Shown here: piece by piece, positions 17,441-27,824 of the stretch | Layout of the letters: each line of letters opens with the position of its first letter | Numbering within the stretch: the first letter of the stretch is position 1 | Assembly: GCF_001422365.1 (NCBI RefSeq) | Contig: NZ_LMMT01000039.1 | Coordinates: 370,138-434,137, forward strand | DNA length: 64,000 bases | Reading direction: 5' to 3' | Origin: Pseudorhodoferax sp. Leaf265 | GTDB lineage: Bacteria > Pseudomonadota > Gammaproteobacteria > Burkholderiales > Burkholderiaceae_C | Notes under the pieces: generated by a model | Database searches by the model: none | What the model was told of the DNA's origin: nothing | What the model saw: the letters and a program-made list of their open reading frames with translations, nothing else | Translations under genes and position numbers: made by a program

Positions 17441-20032
17441 ATGTTGCAAGCCTACCGTGAACATGTTGCCGAGCGCGCCGCGCTCGGCATCCCGCCGCTG
17501 CCCTTGTCGGCGAAGCAGACGGCCGAGCTCATCGAGCTGCTGAAGGCACCGCCCGCGGGCGAGGAGGCGTTCCTGCTGAACCTGATCACCCACCGCGTGC
17601 CGGCCGGTGTGGATGACGCCGCCAAGGTCAAGGCCAGCTACCTGGCGGCCGTGGCGCACGGGACCGAGAAGAGCCCGCTGATCTCGCGCGCCAAGGCCAC
17701 CGAGCTGCTGGGCACGATGCTGGGCGGCTACAACATCGGCCCCATGGTCGACCTGCTCAAGGATGCCGAGGTCGGCACCGTGGCCGCCGACGGCCTCAAG
17801 AAGACGCTGCTGATGTTCGACCAGTTCCACGATGTCAAGGAACTGGCCGACGCCGGCAATGCCAACGCCAAGGCCGTGCTGCAAAGCTGGGCCGATGCGG
17901 AGTGGTTCACGAGCCGCCCGGAAGTGCCGCAGAGCATCACCTTCACCGTGTTCAAGGTGCCGGGCGAGACCAACACCGACGACCTGTCGCCCGCGCCCGA
18001 CGCCACCACGCGCCCGGACATTCCGATGCACGCGCTGGCCATGCTGAAGAACAAGCGCGAAGGCGCGCCTTTCGTGCCCGAGGAAGACGGCAAGCGCGGC
18101 CCGATCAAGTTCATCCAGGAACTGGTGGCCCGCGGCCTGCCGGTCGCCTACGTGGGCGACGTGGTCGGCACCGGTTCTTCGCGCAAGTCGGCCACCAATT
18201 CGGTGCTGTGGTTCACGGGGGAGGACATCCCCTTCATCCCGAACAAGAAGTTCGGCGGTGTGTGCCTGGGCACGAAGATCGCGCCGATCTTCTACAACAC
18301 CATGGAAGATGCAGGCGCGCTGCCGATCGAGCTGGACGTGAGCCAGATGAACATGGGTGACACGGTCGAACTGCGCCCCTACGAAGGCAAGGCCTTGAAG
18401 GATGGCAAGGTCATCGCCGAGTTCCAGGTCAAGAGCGACGTGCTGTTCGACGAAGTGCGTGCTGGTGGCCGCATTCCGCTGATCATCGGCCGTGGCCTCA
18501 CGGGCAAGGCGCGTGAAGCGCTGGGCCTGCCGGCGTCCACGCTGTTCCGCCTGCCGCAAGCGCCCGTGGATTCGGGCAAGGGCTTCTCGCTGGCGCAGAA
18601 GATGGTCGGCCGCGCCTGCGGCCTGCCGGAAGGCCAGGGCGTGCGCCCGGGCACCTACTGCGAACCCAAGATGACCTCGGTCGGCTCGCAGGACACGACC
18701 GGCCCGATGACGCGCGACGAGCTGAAGGACCTGGCCTGCCTGGGCTTCTCGGCCGACCTGGTCATGCAGTCGTTCTGCCACACGGCCGCCTACCCCAAGA
18801 AGGTGGACGTGAAGATGCACCACGAACTGCCGGACTTCATGGCCAACCGCGGCGGCATCTCGCTGCGCCCGGGCGACGGCGTGATCCACAGCTGGCTGAA
18901 CCGCCTGCTGACGCCCGATACCGTGGGTACAGGCGGCGACTCGCACACGCGTTTCCCGATCGGCATCAGCTTCCCCGCCGGCTCTGGCCTGGTGGCCTTC
19001 GCGGCCGCCACCGGCGTGATGCCGCTGGACATGCCTGAGTCCGTGCTCGTCAAGTTCAAGGGCAAGATGCAGCCCGGCGTGACCTTGCGTGACCTGGTCA
19101 ACGCGATCCCGCTGTACGCCATCAAGCAAGGCCTGCTGACGGTCGAGAAGAAGGGCAAGAAGAACATCTTTTCGGGCCGCATCCTCGAGATCGAAGGCCT
19201 GCCGGACCTGAAGGTCGAACAAGCATTCGAGCTGTCCGATGCCTCGGCCGAGCGTTCCGCTGCCGGCTGCACGGTGCACCTGAACAAGGAGCCGATCGCC
19301 GAGTACATCAACAGCAACATCACGCTGATGAAGTGGATGATCGCCGAGGGCTATGCCGACGCGCGCACGCTGCAACGCCGCATCGCCGCACAGGAAGCCT
19401 GGCTCAAGGACCAGCAACTGCTCAAGGCCGATGCCGACGCCGAGTACGCGGCGGTCATCGAGATCGACCTTGCGGACATCCACGAACCCATCGTGGCCTG
19501 CCCGAACGACCCGGACGACGTGAAGACGCTGTCCGACGTGGCCGGCGCCAAGATCGACGAAGTGTTCATCGGCTCGTGCATGACCAACATCGGCCATTTC
19601 CGCGCCGCCTCCAAGCTGCTCGAAGGCAAGCGCGACATCCCGGTCAAGCTGTGGATCGCCCCGCCGACCAAGATGGACGCGCACCAGCTGACCGAAGAAG
19701 GCCACTACGGCGTGTTCGGCAATGCCGGTGCCCGTACCGAAATGCCGGGCTGCTCGCTGTGCATGGGCAACCAGGCCCAGGTGCGCGAAGGCGCGACCGT
19801 CATGTCGACCAGCACCCGTAACTTCCCGAACCGTCTGGGCAAGAACACCAACGTGTACCTGGGCTCGGCCGAACTGGCCTCGATCTGCTCCAAGCTGGGC
19901 CGCATTCCGACCAAGGAAGAGTACCTGGCCGACATGGGCGTGCTGACGGCCGCCAGCGGCCAGATCTACCAGTACCTGAACTTCGACAAGATTCAGGACT
20001 ACACGGAAGTGGCGGAGAAGGTCTCGGCCTGA
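17441..20032 (+). CDS. acnB: Aconitate hydratase B
   Basis: Bifunctional aconitase / 2-methylisocitrate dehydratase type. 863 residues, matching AcnB rather than AcnA in length and domain order: an N-terminal HEAT-like domain, then the swivel domain ([14 protein letters not shown]) before the catalytic core. Cluster ligands are seen in GSCMTNIGH and GCSLCMGNQ, and [10 protein letters not shown] is the substrate loop. GGAGAAG precedes ATG 17441. It ends the mdh-tam-lyase group and is followed by a strong bidirectional terminator. Confidence 0.98.
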   Translation: MLQAYREHVAERAALGIPPLPLSAKQTAELIELLKAPPAGEEAFLLNLITHRVPAGVDDAAKVKASYLAAVAHGTEKSPLISRAKATELLGTMLGGYNIGPMVDLLKDAEVGTVAADGLKKTLLMFDQFHDVKELADAGNANAKAVLQSWADAEWFTSRPEVPQSITFTVFKVPGETNTDDLSPAPDATTRPDIPMHALAMLKNKREGAPFVPEEDGKRGPIKFIQELVARGLPVAYVGDVVGTGSSRKSATNSVLWFTGEDIPFIPNKKFGGVCLGTKIAPIFYNTMEDAGALPIELDVSQMNMGDTVELRPYEGKALKDGKVIAEFQVKSDVLFDEVRAGGRIPLIIGRGLTGKAREALGLPASTLFRLPQAPVDSGKGFSLAQKMVGRACGLPEGQGVRPGTYCEPKMTSVGSQDTTGPMTRDELKDLACLGFSADLVMQSFCHTAAYPKKVDVKMHHELPDFMANRGGISLRPGDGVIHSWLNRLLTPDTVGTGGDSHTRFPIGISFPAGSGLVAFAAATGVMPLDMPESVLVKFKGKMQPGVTLRDLVNAIPLYAIKQGLLTVEKKGKKNIFSGRILEIEGLPDLKVEQAFELSDASAERSAAGCTVHLNKEPIAEYINSNITLMKWMIAEGYADARTLQRRIAAQEAWLKDQQLLKADADAEYAAVIEIDLADIHEPIVACPNDPDDVKTLSDVAGAKIDEVFIGSCMTNIGHFRAASKLLEGKRDIPVKLWIAPPTKMDAHQLTEEGHYGVFGNAGARTEMPGCSLCMGNQAQVREGATVMSTSTRNFPNRLGKNTNVYLGSAELASICSKLGRIPTKEEYLADMGVLTAASGQIYQYLNFDKIQDYTEVAEKVSA

Positions 20033-20058
20033 CCTCCGGCGGGCGTACAGCCCGCTGA

Positions 20059-20095
20059 CCAAAGAAAAAGCCCGCATCGCGGGCTTTTTCTTTGG
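20059..20095. terminator. Bidirectional terminator between acnB and tolA
   Basis: A perfect 17-bp inverted repeat with a 3-nt loop: arms 20059-20075 and 20079-20095, GC core GCCCGC/GCGGGC flanked by A5 and T5 tracts. It serves convergent acnB and the tol operon. Confidence 0.93.
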
Positions 20096-20110
20096 TGGGT
20101 GGAGGAACCC

Positions 20111-21106
20111 CTAGTCCTTGGGCCGGAAGCTGATGGTCATCGGCGAAGGCACGCGGCCATCGGTGTCGCGCGGCATGGTCTCGGTCTTGTCGATCGCGCG
20201 CAGCACGGCGTCGTCCCAGGCCTTGATGCCGCTGGACTTGGTGAGACGGCGGCCGACGATGGTGCCGTCCGGCGCAGTGCGCACCTCGACCTCGGCGGCG
20301 GGGTTGCCCGGTACGTTGTCGGGGAACACGATGTTCGGGCGCACGCGCGCCGCCACCTTGCCACCGTAGGTGGCGGAGGGCCCCGAGGACTGCAATGCGC
20401 TGCCCGTGGCAGAAGGGCTACCGCTTGCGCCAGCCATGCCTTGTATGCGGCGGATGTTCTCCTGGCGGCGGGCCTCGGCCGCCTTTTCCTCGGCGGCCTT
20501 GGCCGCGGCTTGCTGCTGCTTGCGCTTGGCCTCTGCGGCCTCGGCCGCCTTGCGTTCCTCGGCCTCGGCCTTCTTCTGCGCTTCCGCCTTCTTCTGGGCT
20601 TCGAGCTTCTTCTGCGCCTCGGCCTTCTGCTGGGCTTCGCGCTTGGCTTCGGCCAGGTCTTCCTGGCGCTGCTTCTCGGCCGCCGCCTTCTTCTGCTGTT
20701 CGCGCCGCTCGACCAGTTCGCGCTCACGCTCCTTGCGCTCTCGTTCCTGCTTCTCGCGCTCCAGCGCGATCTGCGCATCGCGCACGCTGGTGTCCGGCGG
20801 CGGGGCGGCCTTGGGCGGTGCTGGTGGCGTCGGCGGCTCGACCTTGGGTTCGGGCTTGGGCGGTTCGGGCTCGGGCTGCACGGCCGGCGGTTCGACGGCA
20901 CGCGGCGCCGCCTGCTGGCGCACGGACGACCAGATCTCGGCTTCCACGGCCGGGGTGTCCTGCGACTTCCAGTTCACGCCCCAGGTCAGCGCGGCGATCA
21001 GTAGCGCATGCGCCACCAGCGCCAGGCCGACGGCGCGCAGCAGGCCGCCCTGTTGCGGTGGTGCGAGGCTGGACGGGTCCAGCGCGGCGTGGGTCAAGGT
21101 GGCCAT
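20111..21106 (-). CDS. tolA: Tol-Pal system protein TolA
   Basis: Inner-membrane-anchored periplasm-spanning protein that couples TolQR energy to Pal/TolB. 331 residues: transmembrane helix about 24-44 (LLRAVGLALVAHALLIAALTW), a Pro-rich hinge (about 70-105), a long Lys/Glu/Ala coiled-coil region (about 108-215) and a C-terminal TonB-like domain (about 245-331, PDNVPGNPAAEVEVRTAPDG). It is last in ybgC-tolQ-tolR-tolA; tolB and pal are not in this window. Confidence 0.95.
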   Translation of the reverse strand: MATLTHAALDPSSLAPPQQGGLLRAVGLALVAHALLIAALTWGVNWKSQDTPAVEAEIWSSVRQQAAPRAVEPPAVQPEPEPPKPEPKVEPPTPPAPPKAAPPPDTSVRDAQIALEREKQERERKERERELVERREQQKKAAAEKQRQEDLAEAKREAQQKAEAQKKLEAQKKAEAQKKAEAEERKAAEAAEAKRKQQQAAAKAAEEKAAEARRQENIRRIQGMAGASGSPSATGSALQSSGPSATYGGKVAARVRPNIVFPDNVPGNPAAEVEVRTAPDGTIVGRRLTKSSGIKAWDDAVLRAIDKTETMPRDTDGRVPSPMTISFRPKD

Positions 21107-21115
21107 AGCCCTCGC

Positions 21116-21535
<420 letters not shown>

Positions 21536-21536
21536 G

Positions 21537-22229
<693 letters not shown>

Positions 22230-22263
22230 CGGGAACTCCGGACGGACGGGCACAGGATAGGCG

Positions 22264-22683
22264 TCATGTTTGTTCGAGCACGTTCAAAACCGAGGGCGGG
22301 ATTCTCGCAGGGCGCAGCGTGTCGGCCTGGACCCAACCGATGCGGATGCTTCCCTCGCAAAGAACAGGCCCGCCGGGCGCCGGCCCTGCCAGCACCTGCT
22401 GGGCCAGTAGGAGCGAGGCGGCGCCGAAACGTTCCACGCGCACGGTGACCAGAAGTTCGTCGTCCAGCCGTGCGGGCTGCAGGTAGCGCACCTCGGTCGC
22501 GCTGACGACGAACATGCCGCCGCTGGCGTCCTTCAGCGCACGCTGGCCGATGCCGCGCGCGCGCAGCCATTCGGTGCGGGCGCGCTCGAAGAACTTCAGG
22601 TAGTTCACGTAGAACACGATGCCGCCGGCATCGGTGTCTTCCCAGTACACGCGCACCGGGAAGTGAAAGACATCGGCCGTCAT
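22264..22683 (-). CDS. ybgC: Acyl-CoA thioesterase YbgC
   Basis: Hotdog-fold thioesterase, 139 residues. The active-site segment VYWEDTDAGGIVFYVNYLKF carries the catalytic Asp of the 4-hydroxybenzoyl-CoA-thioesterase-like group. YbgC is commonly the first gene of tol-pal operons and has been linked to phospholipid metabolism. ATG 22683 overlaps the aminotransferase stop by ATGA, extending the coupled chain from the rib/nusB genes into the tol genes. Confidence 0.93.
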   Translation of the reverse strand: MTADVFHFPVRVYWEDTDAGGIVFYVNYLKFFERARTEWLRARGIGQRALKDASGGMFVVSATEVRYLQPARLDDELLVTVRVERFGAASLLLAQQVLAGPAPGGPVLCEGSIRIGWVQADTLRPARIPPSVLNVLEQT

Positions 22684-23864
22684 GCGAGCAATGTGCGCAG
22701 GCGCGCCACGGCTTCCTGCAGGTGGGCCATGGAGCTGGCGGTGGAGAAGCGGATGAAGCGGCCGGTGTCGGCCTGGCCGAAATCGCGACCCGGCGTCACG
22801 GCCAGGTGGGCCTGGCGCATGAGCGCGAACGTGAGGTCCCAGCTGCCCTGCACGCCCAGGCGTTCGCAGGCCTGGCTGCAATCGGCCCAGGCGTAGAAGG
22901 CGCCGTCGGGCATCACGGGCACCTTGAGGCCCAGCGCGTCGAGCGCCGGCACGAAGTAGTCGCGCCGCGCGCGGAATTCGGCACGGCGCTGCTCGTACAG
23001 CGCGAGGCTCTCGGCCTCGAAGCAGGCCAGCGCGGCGTGCTGTGCGACGGTGCTGGCGCAGATGAACAGGTTCTGCGCGATGCGCTCGACGACCGGCACC
23101 AGCGCATCGGGCACGACCAGCCAGCCCAGCCGCCAGCCCGTCATGTTGAAGTACTTGGAGAAACTGTTGATGCTGACCACGTCCTCGCCCAGCGCCAGCG
23201 CGCTGCGGCCGAAGGCCGGGTCGTAGGACAGGCCCAGGTAGATCTCGTCGACGAGCGTGATGCCGCCACGCGCCTGCACCTGGGCGTGGATGCGGGCCAG
23301 CTCGTCCGGCGCGATCGAGGTGCCGGTGGGGTTGGACGGCGAGGCCAGCAGCACGCCGCGCGTCTGCGCGTTCCAGGCCGCTGCGACCTTGTCGGCACTG
23401 AGCTGGAAGCGCTCGGCGGCGGTCGTTGGCAGCAGCACGGCGCGGCCCTCGGCGGCGCTGACGAAATGCCGGTTGCAGGGATAGCTCGGGTCCGGCATCA
23501 GCACTTCGTCGCCGGCCTCGATCAGCGCCAGGCAGGCCAGCTGCAGCGCGGCCGAGGCACCGGCCGTGACCACGATGCGCCGCGCCGGCACCTGCACGCC
23601 CAGACGCTCGGCGTACCAGGCGCTGATGCGTTCGCGCAGCTCGGGCAGGCCGGTGGCCTGGGTGTACTGCGTGCGGCCATCGCGCACGGCACGTGCTGCG
23701 GCTTCCTGGACCAGCGGCGGCGCCGTGAAGTCGGGCTCGCCGATGTTCAGGAACACCATGGGCTGCGATCCGCCGGCCACCTCGCGCGCGAGTGCGGCGG
23801 CCTCCTTGGCCACCTCCATTACGTAGAAGGGTTCGATGGCCTGGGCCCGGCGCGAGATCCTCAT
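22680..23864 (-). CDS. PLP-dependent class I/II aminotransferase
   Basis: 394 residues of the fold-type I aminotransferase family. Typical blocks are [46 protein letters not shown] and the PLP-lysine motif [18 protein letters not shown], with the C-terminal RFIRFS arginine region. The amino donor cannot be deduced; family members include aspartate, alanine and aromatic aminotransferases. Both ends overlap neighbours by ATGA (nusB before, ybgC after). Confidence 0.9.
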   Translation of the reverse strand: MRISRRAQAIEPFYVMEVAKEAAALAREVAGGSQPMVFLNIGEPDFTAPPLVQEAAARAVRDGRTQYTQATGLPELRERISAWYAERLGVQVPARRIVVTAGASAALQLACLALIEAGDEVLMPDPSYPCNRHFVSAAEGRAVLLPTTAAERFQLSADKVAAAWNAQTRGVLLASPSNPTGTSIAPDELARIHAQVQARGGITLVDEIYLGLSYDPAFGRSALALGEDVVSINSFSKYFNMTGWRLGWLVVPDALVPVVERIAQNLFICASTVAQHAALACFEAESLALYEQRRAEFRARRDYFVPALDALGLKVPVMPDGAFYAWADCSQACERLGVQGSWDLTFALMRQAHLAVTPGRDFGQADTGRFIRFSTASSMAHLQEAVARLRTLLA

Positions 23865-24406
23865 GCGCTTGGCGGCTTCTTCTTGCCGCGGTCGGCCTCG
23901 ACCTCGGTGGCGCGCAGCTGCGGCGACAGGCCGTTCAGGATGCCGTTGACGTACTTGTGGCCGTCGGTGCCGCCGAATTCCTTGGCCAGCTCGATGCACT
24001 CGTTGAGCACCACGCGCCAGGGCACGTCGGGGCAGTGGCGCATCTCGTAGATGCCGATCCACAGGATCACATGCTCGATCGGCGAGATGCGCTCCATGGT
24101 GCGGTCCAGCAGCGGCTCCATCAGCGCATCCATCTGACCCGCCTCGGCGATGCAGCCGTGCAGCAGGGCGTCGTAGTGCACGGCGTCGGCCTTGTGGAAG
24201 CCCGACAGGTCGCGCGTGAAGACGTCGATGGCCGCCGCGTCGTTGCCGCTCACCACGTGCTGGTACAGCGCCTGCAGCGCGAACTCGCGTGCGCGGCTGC
24301 GTGCGTTCTTGGCCGCGGCCTTGCGCGCGCCGGTGGCGGTGCGGCCGGTGCGGGTCTGGTGGCCCTGCGGGGCCTCGGGAGCGCTGTCGTCTTGGGGTTC
24401 GGTCAT
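23861..24406 (-). CDS. nusB: Transcription antitermination factor NusB
   Basis: 181 residues. The first 35 are a Gly/Ala/Arg-rich extension; then a NusB all-helical domain starts at [16 protein letters not shown] and continues with [16 protein letters not shown] and [29 protein letters not shown]. NusB binds BoxA RNA with NusE/S10 for rRNA antitermination. It overlaps ribH by ATGA; the ribH-nusB pairing is widespread in proteobacteria. Confidence 0.96.
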   Translation of the reverse strand: MTEPQDDSAPEAPQGHQTRTGRTATGARKAAAKNARSRAREFALQALYQHVVSGNDAAAIDVFTRDLSGFHKADAVHYDALLHGCIAEAGQMDALMEPLLDRTMERISPIEHVILWIGIYEMRHCPDVPWRVVLNECIELAKEFGGTDGHKYVNGILNGLSPQLRATEVEADRGKKKPPSA

Positions 24407-24882
24407 GGGCGCAGTTGTTCGAGCAGGCGTGCCATCTCGACCGCCACGCGGGCCGCGTCGCGGCCCTTGTCGGTCTGGCGGGCGACGGCCTGCTCCATGT
24501 TTTCGGTGGTCAGGATCGCGTTGGCGATCGGGATGCTGTGGTCCAGTGCGATGCGGCTCACGCTGGCGCCCGATTCGTTGGCCACGAGTTCGAAGTGGTA
24601 GGTCTCGCCGCGCACGATGCAGCCCAGCGCGACCAGTGCGTCGTAGCGGCGCGAGGCGGCCATGGCCTGCAGTGCGATCGGCACTTCCAGCGCGCCGGGC
24701 ACGGTTTCGTGGCGGATCTGTTCGGGCTCCACGCCCAGCGCGGCCAGTTCCTGCTTGCAGGCGTTGGCCAGCGCGTCCGTGATGCCGGCGTTGAAGCGGG
24801 CCTGCACGATGCCGATGGACAGGCCACGGCCGTCCATGCGCGGGTCGTTGCCAGCGAGCTCGCCCTGGTTGGCGCCCTTCAT
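24403..24882 (-). CDS. ribH: 6,7-dimethyl-8-ribityllumazine synthase
   Basis: Penultimate step of riboflavin synthesis, joining the RibD-derived uracil with the RibB-derived butanone phosphate. 159 residues: [18 protein letters not shown] at the N-domain, [13 protein letters not shown], and the catalytic-His segment [15 protein letters not shown]. Both ends overlap neighbours by ATGA (ribB upstream, nusB downstream). Confidence 0.97.
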   Translation of the reverse strand: MKGANQGELAGNDPRMDGRGLSIGIVQARFNAGITDALANACKQELAALGVEPEQIRHETVPGALEVPIALQAMAASRRYDALVALGCIVRGETYHFELVANESGASVSRIALDHSIPIANAILTTENMEQAVARQTDKGRDAARVAVEMARLLEQLRP

Positions 24883-26015
24883 GCGTGTTCCTTGTCTTGG
24901 CCGGGCGTCAGATAGCCCGTGTTTTCCAGGCCGTAGCCGGTCATGCTCGGCATGCGGCGCGGATTGCCCATCAAGCGCATGCGCTGCACGCCGCAGTCGC
25001 GCAGGATCTGCGCGCCCACGCCGTAGGTGCGCAGGTCCATGCGGCCGCGTTCGGGCGCCTGGGCGGCGCGGGCCGTGCCCTCGAACTGGGCCAGCAGCTC
25101 GGCCGCGCTTTCGCCGCAGTTGAGCAGCACGGCCACGCCAGCGCCTTCGCGCGCGATGTGCTCCAGGCTGGACGGCAGCGTCCAGGAGTGCATGGAGCGG
25201 TCAACTTCCAGCAGGTCGAGCGCGGACAGCGGCTCGTGCACGCGCACGGCCACGCTGGTGTCCGGGCTCCAGCTGCCCTTGACCAGGGCCAGGTGCACGC
25301 TGGCGCTGGGCTTGTCCTGGTAGGCGTGGGCGGTGAACGGGCCATACGCGGTCTGGATCTCGCGGCTGCCCACGCGCTCGACGAGCGATTCGGTGCGGCT
25401 GCGGTGCTCGATCAGATCGGCGATGGTGCCGATCTTCAGGCCATGCTGGGCGGCGAAGAGCTGCAGGTCCGGCAGCCTGGCCATGGTGCCGTCCTCGTTC
25501 ATGACCTCGCAGATCACGGAGGCGGGACTGCAGCCGGCCATGACGGAGAGGTCGCAGCCGGCTTCGGTGTGGCCGGCGCGCATGAGCACCCCGCCGTCCA
25601 CGGCTTGCAGCGGGAAGATGTGGCCGGGCTGTACCAGGTCCTCGGCGCGCGCGTTCGGCGCCACGGCGGCCTGCACGGTGCGCGCGCGGTCGGCGGCCGA
25701 GATGCCTGTGGTGACGCCCTCGGCGGCTTCGATGGAAACGGTGAAAGCCGTCGAATGCTTGGCGCCGTTGCGCGCCACCATGGGCGGCAGGCGCAAGCGC
25801 TCGCACAGTTCGCGCGACAGCGTCAGGCAGATCAGGCCGCGCGCATGCCGGGCCATGAAGTTGATGGCCTCGGGCGTCACGTGGTCGGCGGCCAGCACCA
25901 GGTCGCCTTCGTTCTCGCGGTCTTCCTCGTCCACGAGGATGACCATGCGGCCGGCGCGCAGCTCGGCCACGATGTCCTGCACCGGGGAGATCGGAGCGGG
26001 GGTAGGGGATGTCAT
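24879..26015 (-). CDS. ribB: 3,4-dihydroxy-2-butanone-4-phosphate synthase with degenerate GTP cyclohydrolase II-like domain (RibBX type)
   Basis: 378 residues. The N-terminal RibB domain (about 1-205) is intact: [46 protein letters not shown]. The C-terminal part aligns in position with RibA, but where RibA has the zinc-binding Cys and RCDCG motif this protein reads [21 protein letters not shown], without those Cys residues. GTP cyclohydrolase II activity is therefore unlikely. Such RibB plus degenerate RibA fusions are known in proteobacteria and are called RibBX. A separate ribA is expected elsewhere in the genome. It overlaps ribE and ribH by ATGA. Confidence 0.93.
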   Translation of the reverse strand: MTSPTPAPISPVQDIVAELRAGRMVILVDEEDRENEGDLVLAADHVTPEAINFMARHARGLICLTLSRELCERLRLPPMVARNGAKHSTAFTVSIEAAEGVTTGISAADRARTVQAAVAPNARAEDLVQPGHIFPLQAVDGGVLMRAGHTEAGCDLSVMAGCSPASVICEVMNEDGTMARLPDLQLFAAQHGLKIGTIADLIEHRSRTESLVERVGSREIQTAYGPFTAHAYQDKPSASVHLALVKGSWSPDTSVAVRVHEPLSALDLLEVDRSMHSWTLPSSLEHIAREGAGVAVLLNCGESAAELLAQFEGTARAAQAPERGRMDLRTYGVGAQILRDCGVQRMRLMGNPRRMPSMTGYGLENTGYLTPGQDKEHA

Positions 26016-26644
26016 GCGTTGTTGTCCTTGCCCAGCCGCAACATGCGTTCCACGTAGCGGGCGATGGTGTCGATCTCGAGGTTCACGGGCGAGCCCTGGC
26101 GCAGGTCGCCCAGGGTCGTGTGCTCTACGGTGTGCGGGATCAGGTTGATGCGGATCACGCAGCCGCCGGCCACATCCTCGACGGTATTGACCGTCAGGCT
26201 GACGCCCTGGACCGTGACCGAGCCCTTGTAGGCCATGTAGCGGGCCAGTTCGGTGGGCGCCAGGATGTCCAGCGCCCAGCTTTCGCCGACCTGCTCGAAG
26301 CGCTGCACATGGCCCAGGCCGTCGACATGGCCCGAGACGATGTGGCCGCCGAGCCGGTCGTGCGCACGCAGCGCCTTCTCGAGGTTGACGCGGCCCGTGT
26401 CGGCCAGTCCCGCGGTGCGGGCCAGCGACTCGGCCGACACGTCGACCGTGAAGCGCAGGCCGGGAACGTCCAGCGTCGTGACCGTCATGCAGGCGCCGTT
26501 GAGCGCGATGCTGTCGCCCAGGCCCACGTCGTCGAGGTAGGCGGCCGGCGTCTCGACGACGAGCCGCTTGCCGTAGCTGGAGGAGCTGCCGAGGTCGTGG
26601 ACGGCGGCGATGCGCCCCACTCCGGTGATGATTCCCGTGAACAT
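26012..26644 (-). CDS. ribE: Riboflavin synthase, alpha subunit
   Basis: Dismutates two lumazine molecules to riboflavin. 210 residues beginning [13 protein letters not shown], with two tandem lumazine-binding repeats (about 1-97 and 98-200): [15 protein letters not shown] in the first and [16 protein letters not shown] in the second, plus HIVSGHVDG. It lies 46 nt after ribD and overlaps ribB. Confidence 0.97.
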   Translation of the reverse strand: MFTGIITGVGRIAAVHDLGSSSSYGKRLVVETPAAYLDDVGLGDSIALNGACMTVTTLDVPGLRFTVDVSAESLARTAGLADTGRVNLEKALRAHDRLGGHIVSGHVDGLGHVQRFEQVGESWALDILAPTELARYMAYKGSVTVQGVSLTVNTVEDVAGGCVIRINLIPHTVEHTTLGDLRQGSPVNLEIDTIARYVERMLRLGKDNNA

Positions 26645-26690
26645 AGCCGCGCATTTTCGCAGGCTTTGCGCCCGCGCCGGGCGCGTGGGG

Positions 26691-27803
26691 TCAGAACCGG
26701 TCGCGACCGGGGATGTGGGCGAGGATGCGCAGGTCGGCGCCGACGCGCTCTACGGTGCCCCATTCCAGCGCCTGGGCCTGGGCCAGGTTGTCCAGCGGCC
26801 CCAGGCGGGCCATGCCCATGCCCTGGCCGATCAGCTTGGGGGCGAGGTAGACCAGCAACTCGTCCACCAGCCCCTCTCGCAGCAGCGAGCCGTTGAGCTG
26901 GGTGCCGGCCTCCACGTGGACTTCGTTGACTTCGCGCGCGGCCAGATCGCGCAGCAGGGCGGCCAGGTCGACCTTGGCCGCGGTCTGCGGTGTCGGGCCG
27001 GGGAAGACGGTGACAGTGGCGCCGCGCGCACGCAGCGCATCGGCCTTGGCCGCATCGTCGCTGGCGGTGTAGATGAGCAGCTGGCGCTCGGGACCGAACA
27101 GCTTGGCCGTCAGCGGCAGCTGCAGCCGGCTGTCGACCAGCACCAGGTGTGGCTGGCGCGTGCTCGGCACCAGGCGCACGTCGAGTTGGGGATCGTCTTG
27201 CAGCACGGTGCCGATGCCGGTCAGCACGGCACAGGCACGCGCGCGCCAGGCATGGCCGTCGGTGCGGGCGGGCGTGTCGGTGATCCACTGGCTGCGGCCA
27301 TCGTCCAGCGCCGTTCGGCCGTCCAGCGAGGCGGCGATCTTCATGCGCACCCAGGGCTGGCCGCGGACCATGCGGCTGAAGAAGCCGATGTTGAGCGCGC
27401 GCGAAGCGGCGGCACCCGGCCCGCACTCGACTGCGACGCCGGCCGCCACGAGGCGAGCCAGGCCCTGGCCGGCCACCTTGGGGTTGGGGTCTTCGCAGGC
27501 CGCGACGACGCGGGCCACGCCGGCGGCGATCAGCGCATCGCAGCAGGGGCCGGTGCGGCCATGGTGGGCGCAGGGTTCCAGCGTGACCCAGGCTGTGGCG
27601 CCCACCACCGAATGGCCTTGCGCCTGGGCGTCGCGCAGCGCCATGACTTCCGCATGCGGCCCACCGGCCTGCTGCGTGAAGCCACGCCCGAGCACGCGGC
27701 CGTGGGCGTCGCTGAGCACACAGCCGACGCGTGGGTTGGGATTGGACAGGGTCAGCGCCTGTTCGGCCAGCGCCATTGCCTCGGGCATGAAATCGGGGGT
27801 CAC
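26691..27803 (-). CDS. ribD: Bifunctional diaminohydroxyphosphoribosylaminopyrimidine deaminase / uracil reductase
   Basis: 370 residues. The N-terminal deaminase domain (1-145) carries the zinc motif GGPHAEVMAL and EPCAHHGRTGPCC. The C-terminal reductase domain (150-370) has MKIAASLDGRTALDDGRSQWIT and HVEAGTQLNGSLL. The start GTG at 27803 aligns the N-terminus best; ATG at 27788 is the alternative. It follows the PilY1-like gene by 21 nt on the same strand, so the riboflavin genes may be read from the pilin promoter. I see no FMN riboswitch in that gap. Confidence 0.95.
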   Translation of the reverse strand: MTPDFMPEAMALAEQALTLSNPNPRVGCVLSDAHGRVLGRGFTQQAGGPHAEVMALRDAQAQGHSVVGATAWVTLEPCAHHGRTGPCCDALIAAGVARVVAACEDPNPKVAGQGLARLVAAGVAVECGPGAAASRALNIGFFSRMVRGQPWVRMKIAASLDGRTALDDGRSQWITDTPARTDGHAWRARACAVLTGIGTVLQDDPQLDVRLVPSTRQPHLVLVDSRLQLPLTAKLFGPERQLLIYTASDDAAKADALRARGATVTVFPGPTPQTAAKVDLAALLRDLAAREVNEVHVEAGTQLNGSLLREGLVDELLVYLAPKLIGQGMGMARLGPLDNLAQAQALEWGTVERVGADLRILAHIPGRDRF

Positions 27804-27824
27804 GCCCGGATTGTCGGGGATCGC

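Noticed and set aside
16682-20077. Minus-strand open frame of about 1130 codons opposite acnB
   Set aside because: Shadow of the acnB and hypothetical-protein codons; no motif, and acnB is certain.
27804-27824. FMN riboswitch before ribD
   Set aside because: The gap to the preceding gene is only 21 nt, far too short for an RFN element.
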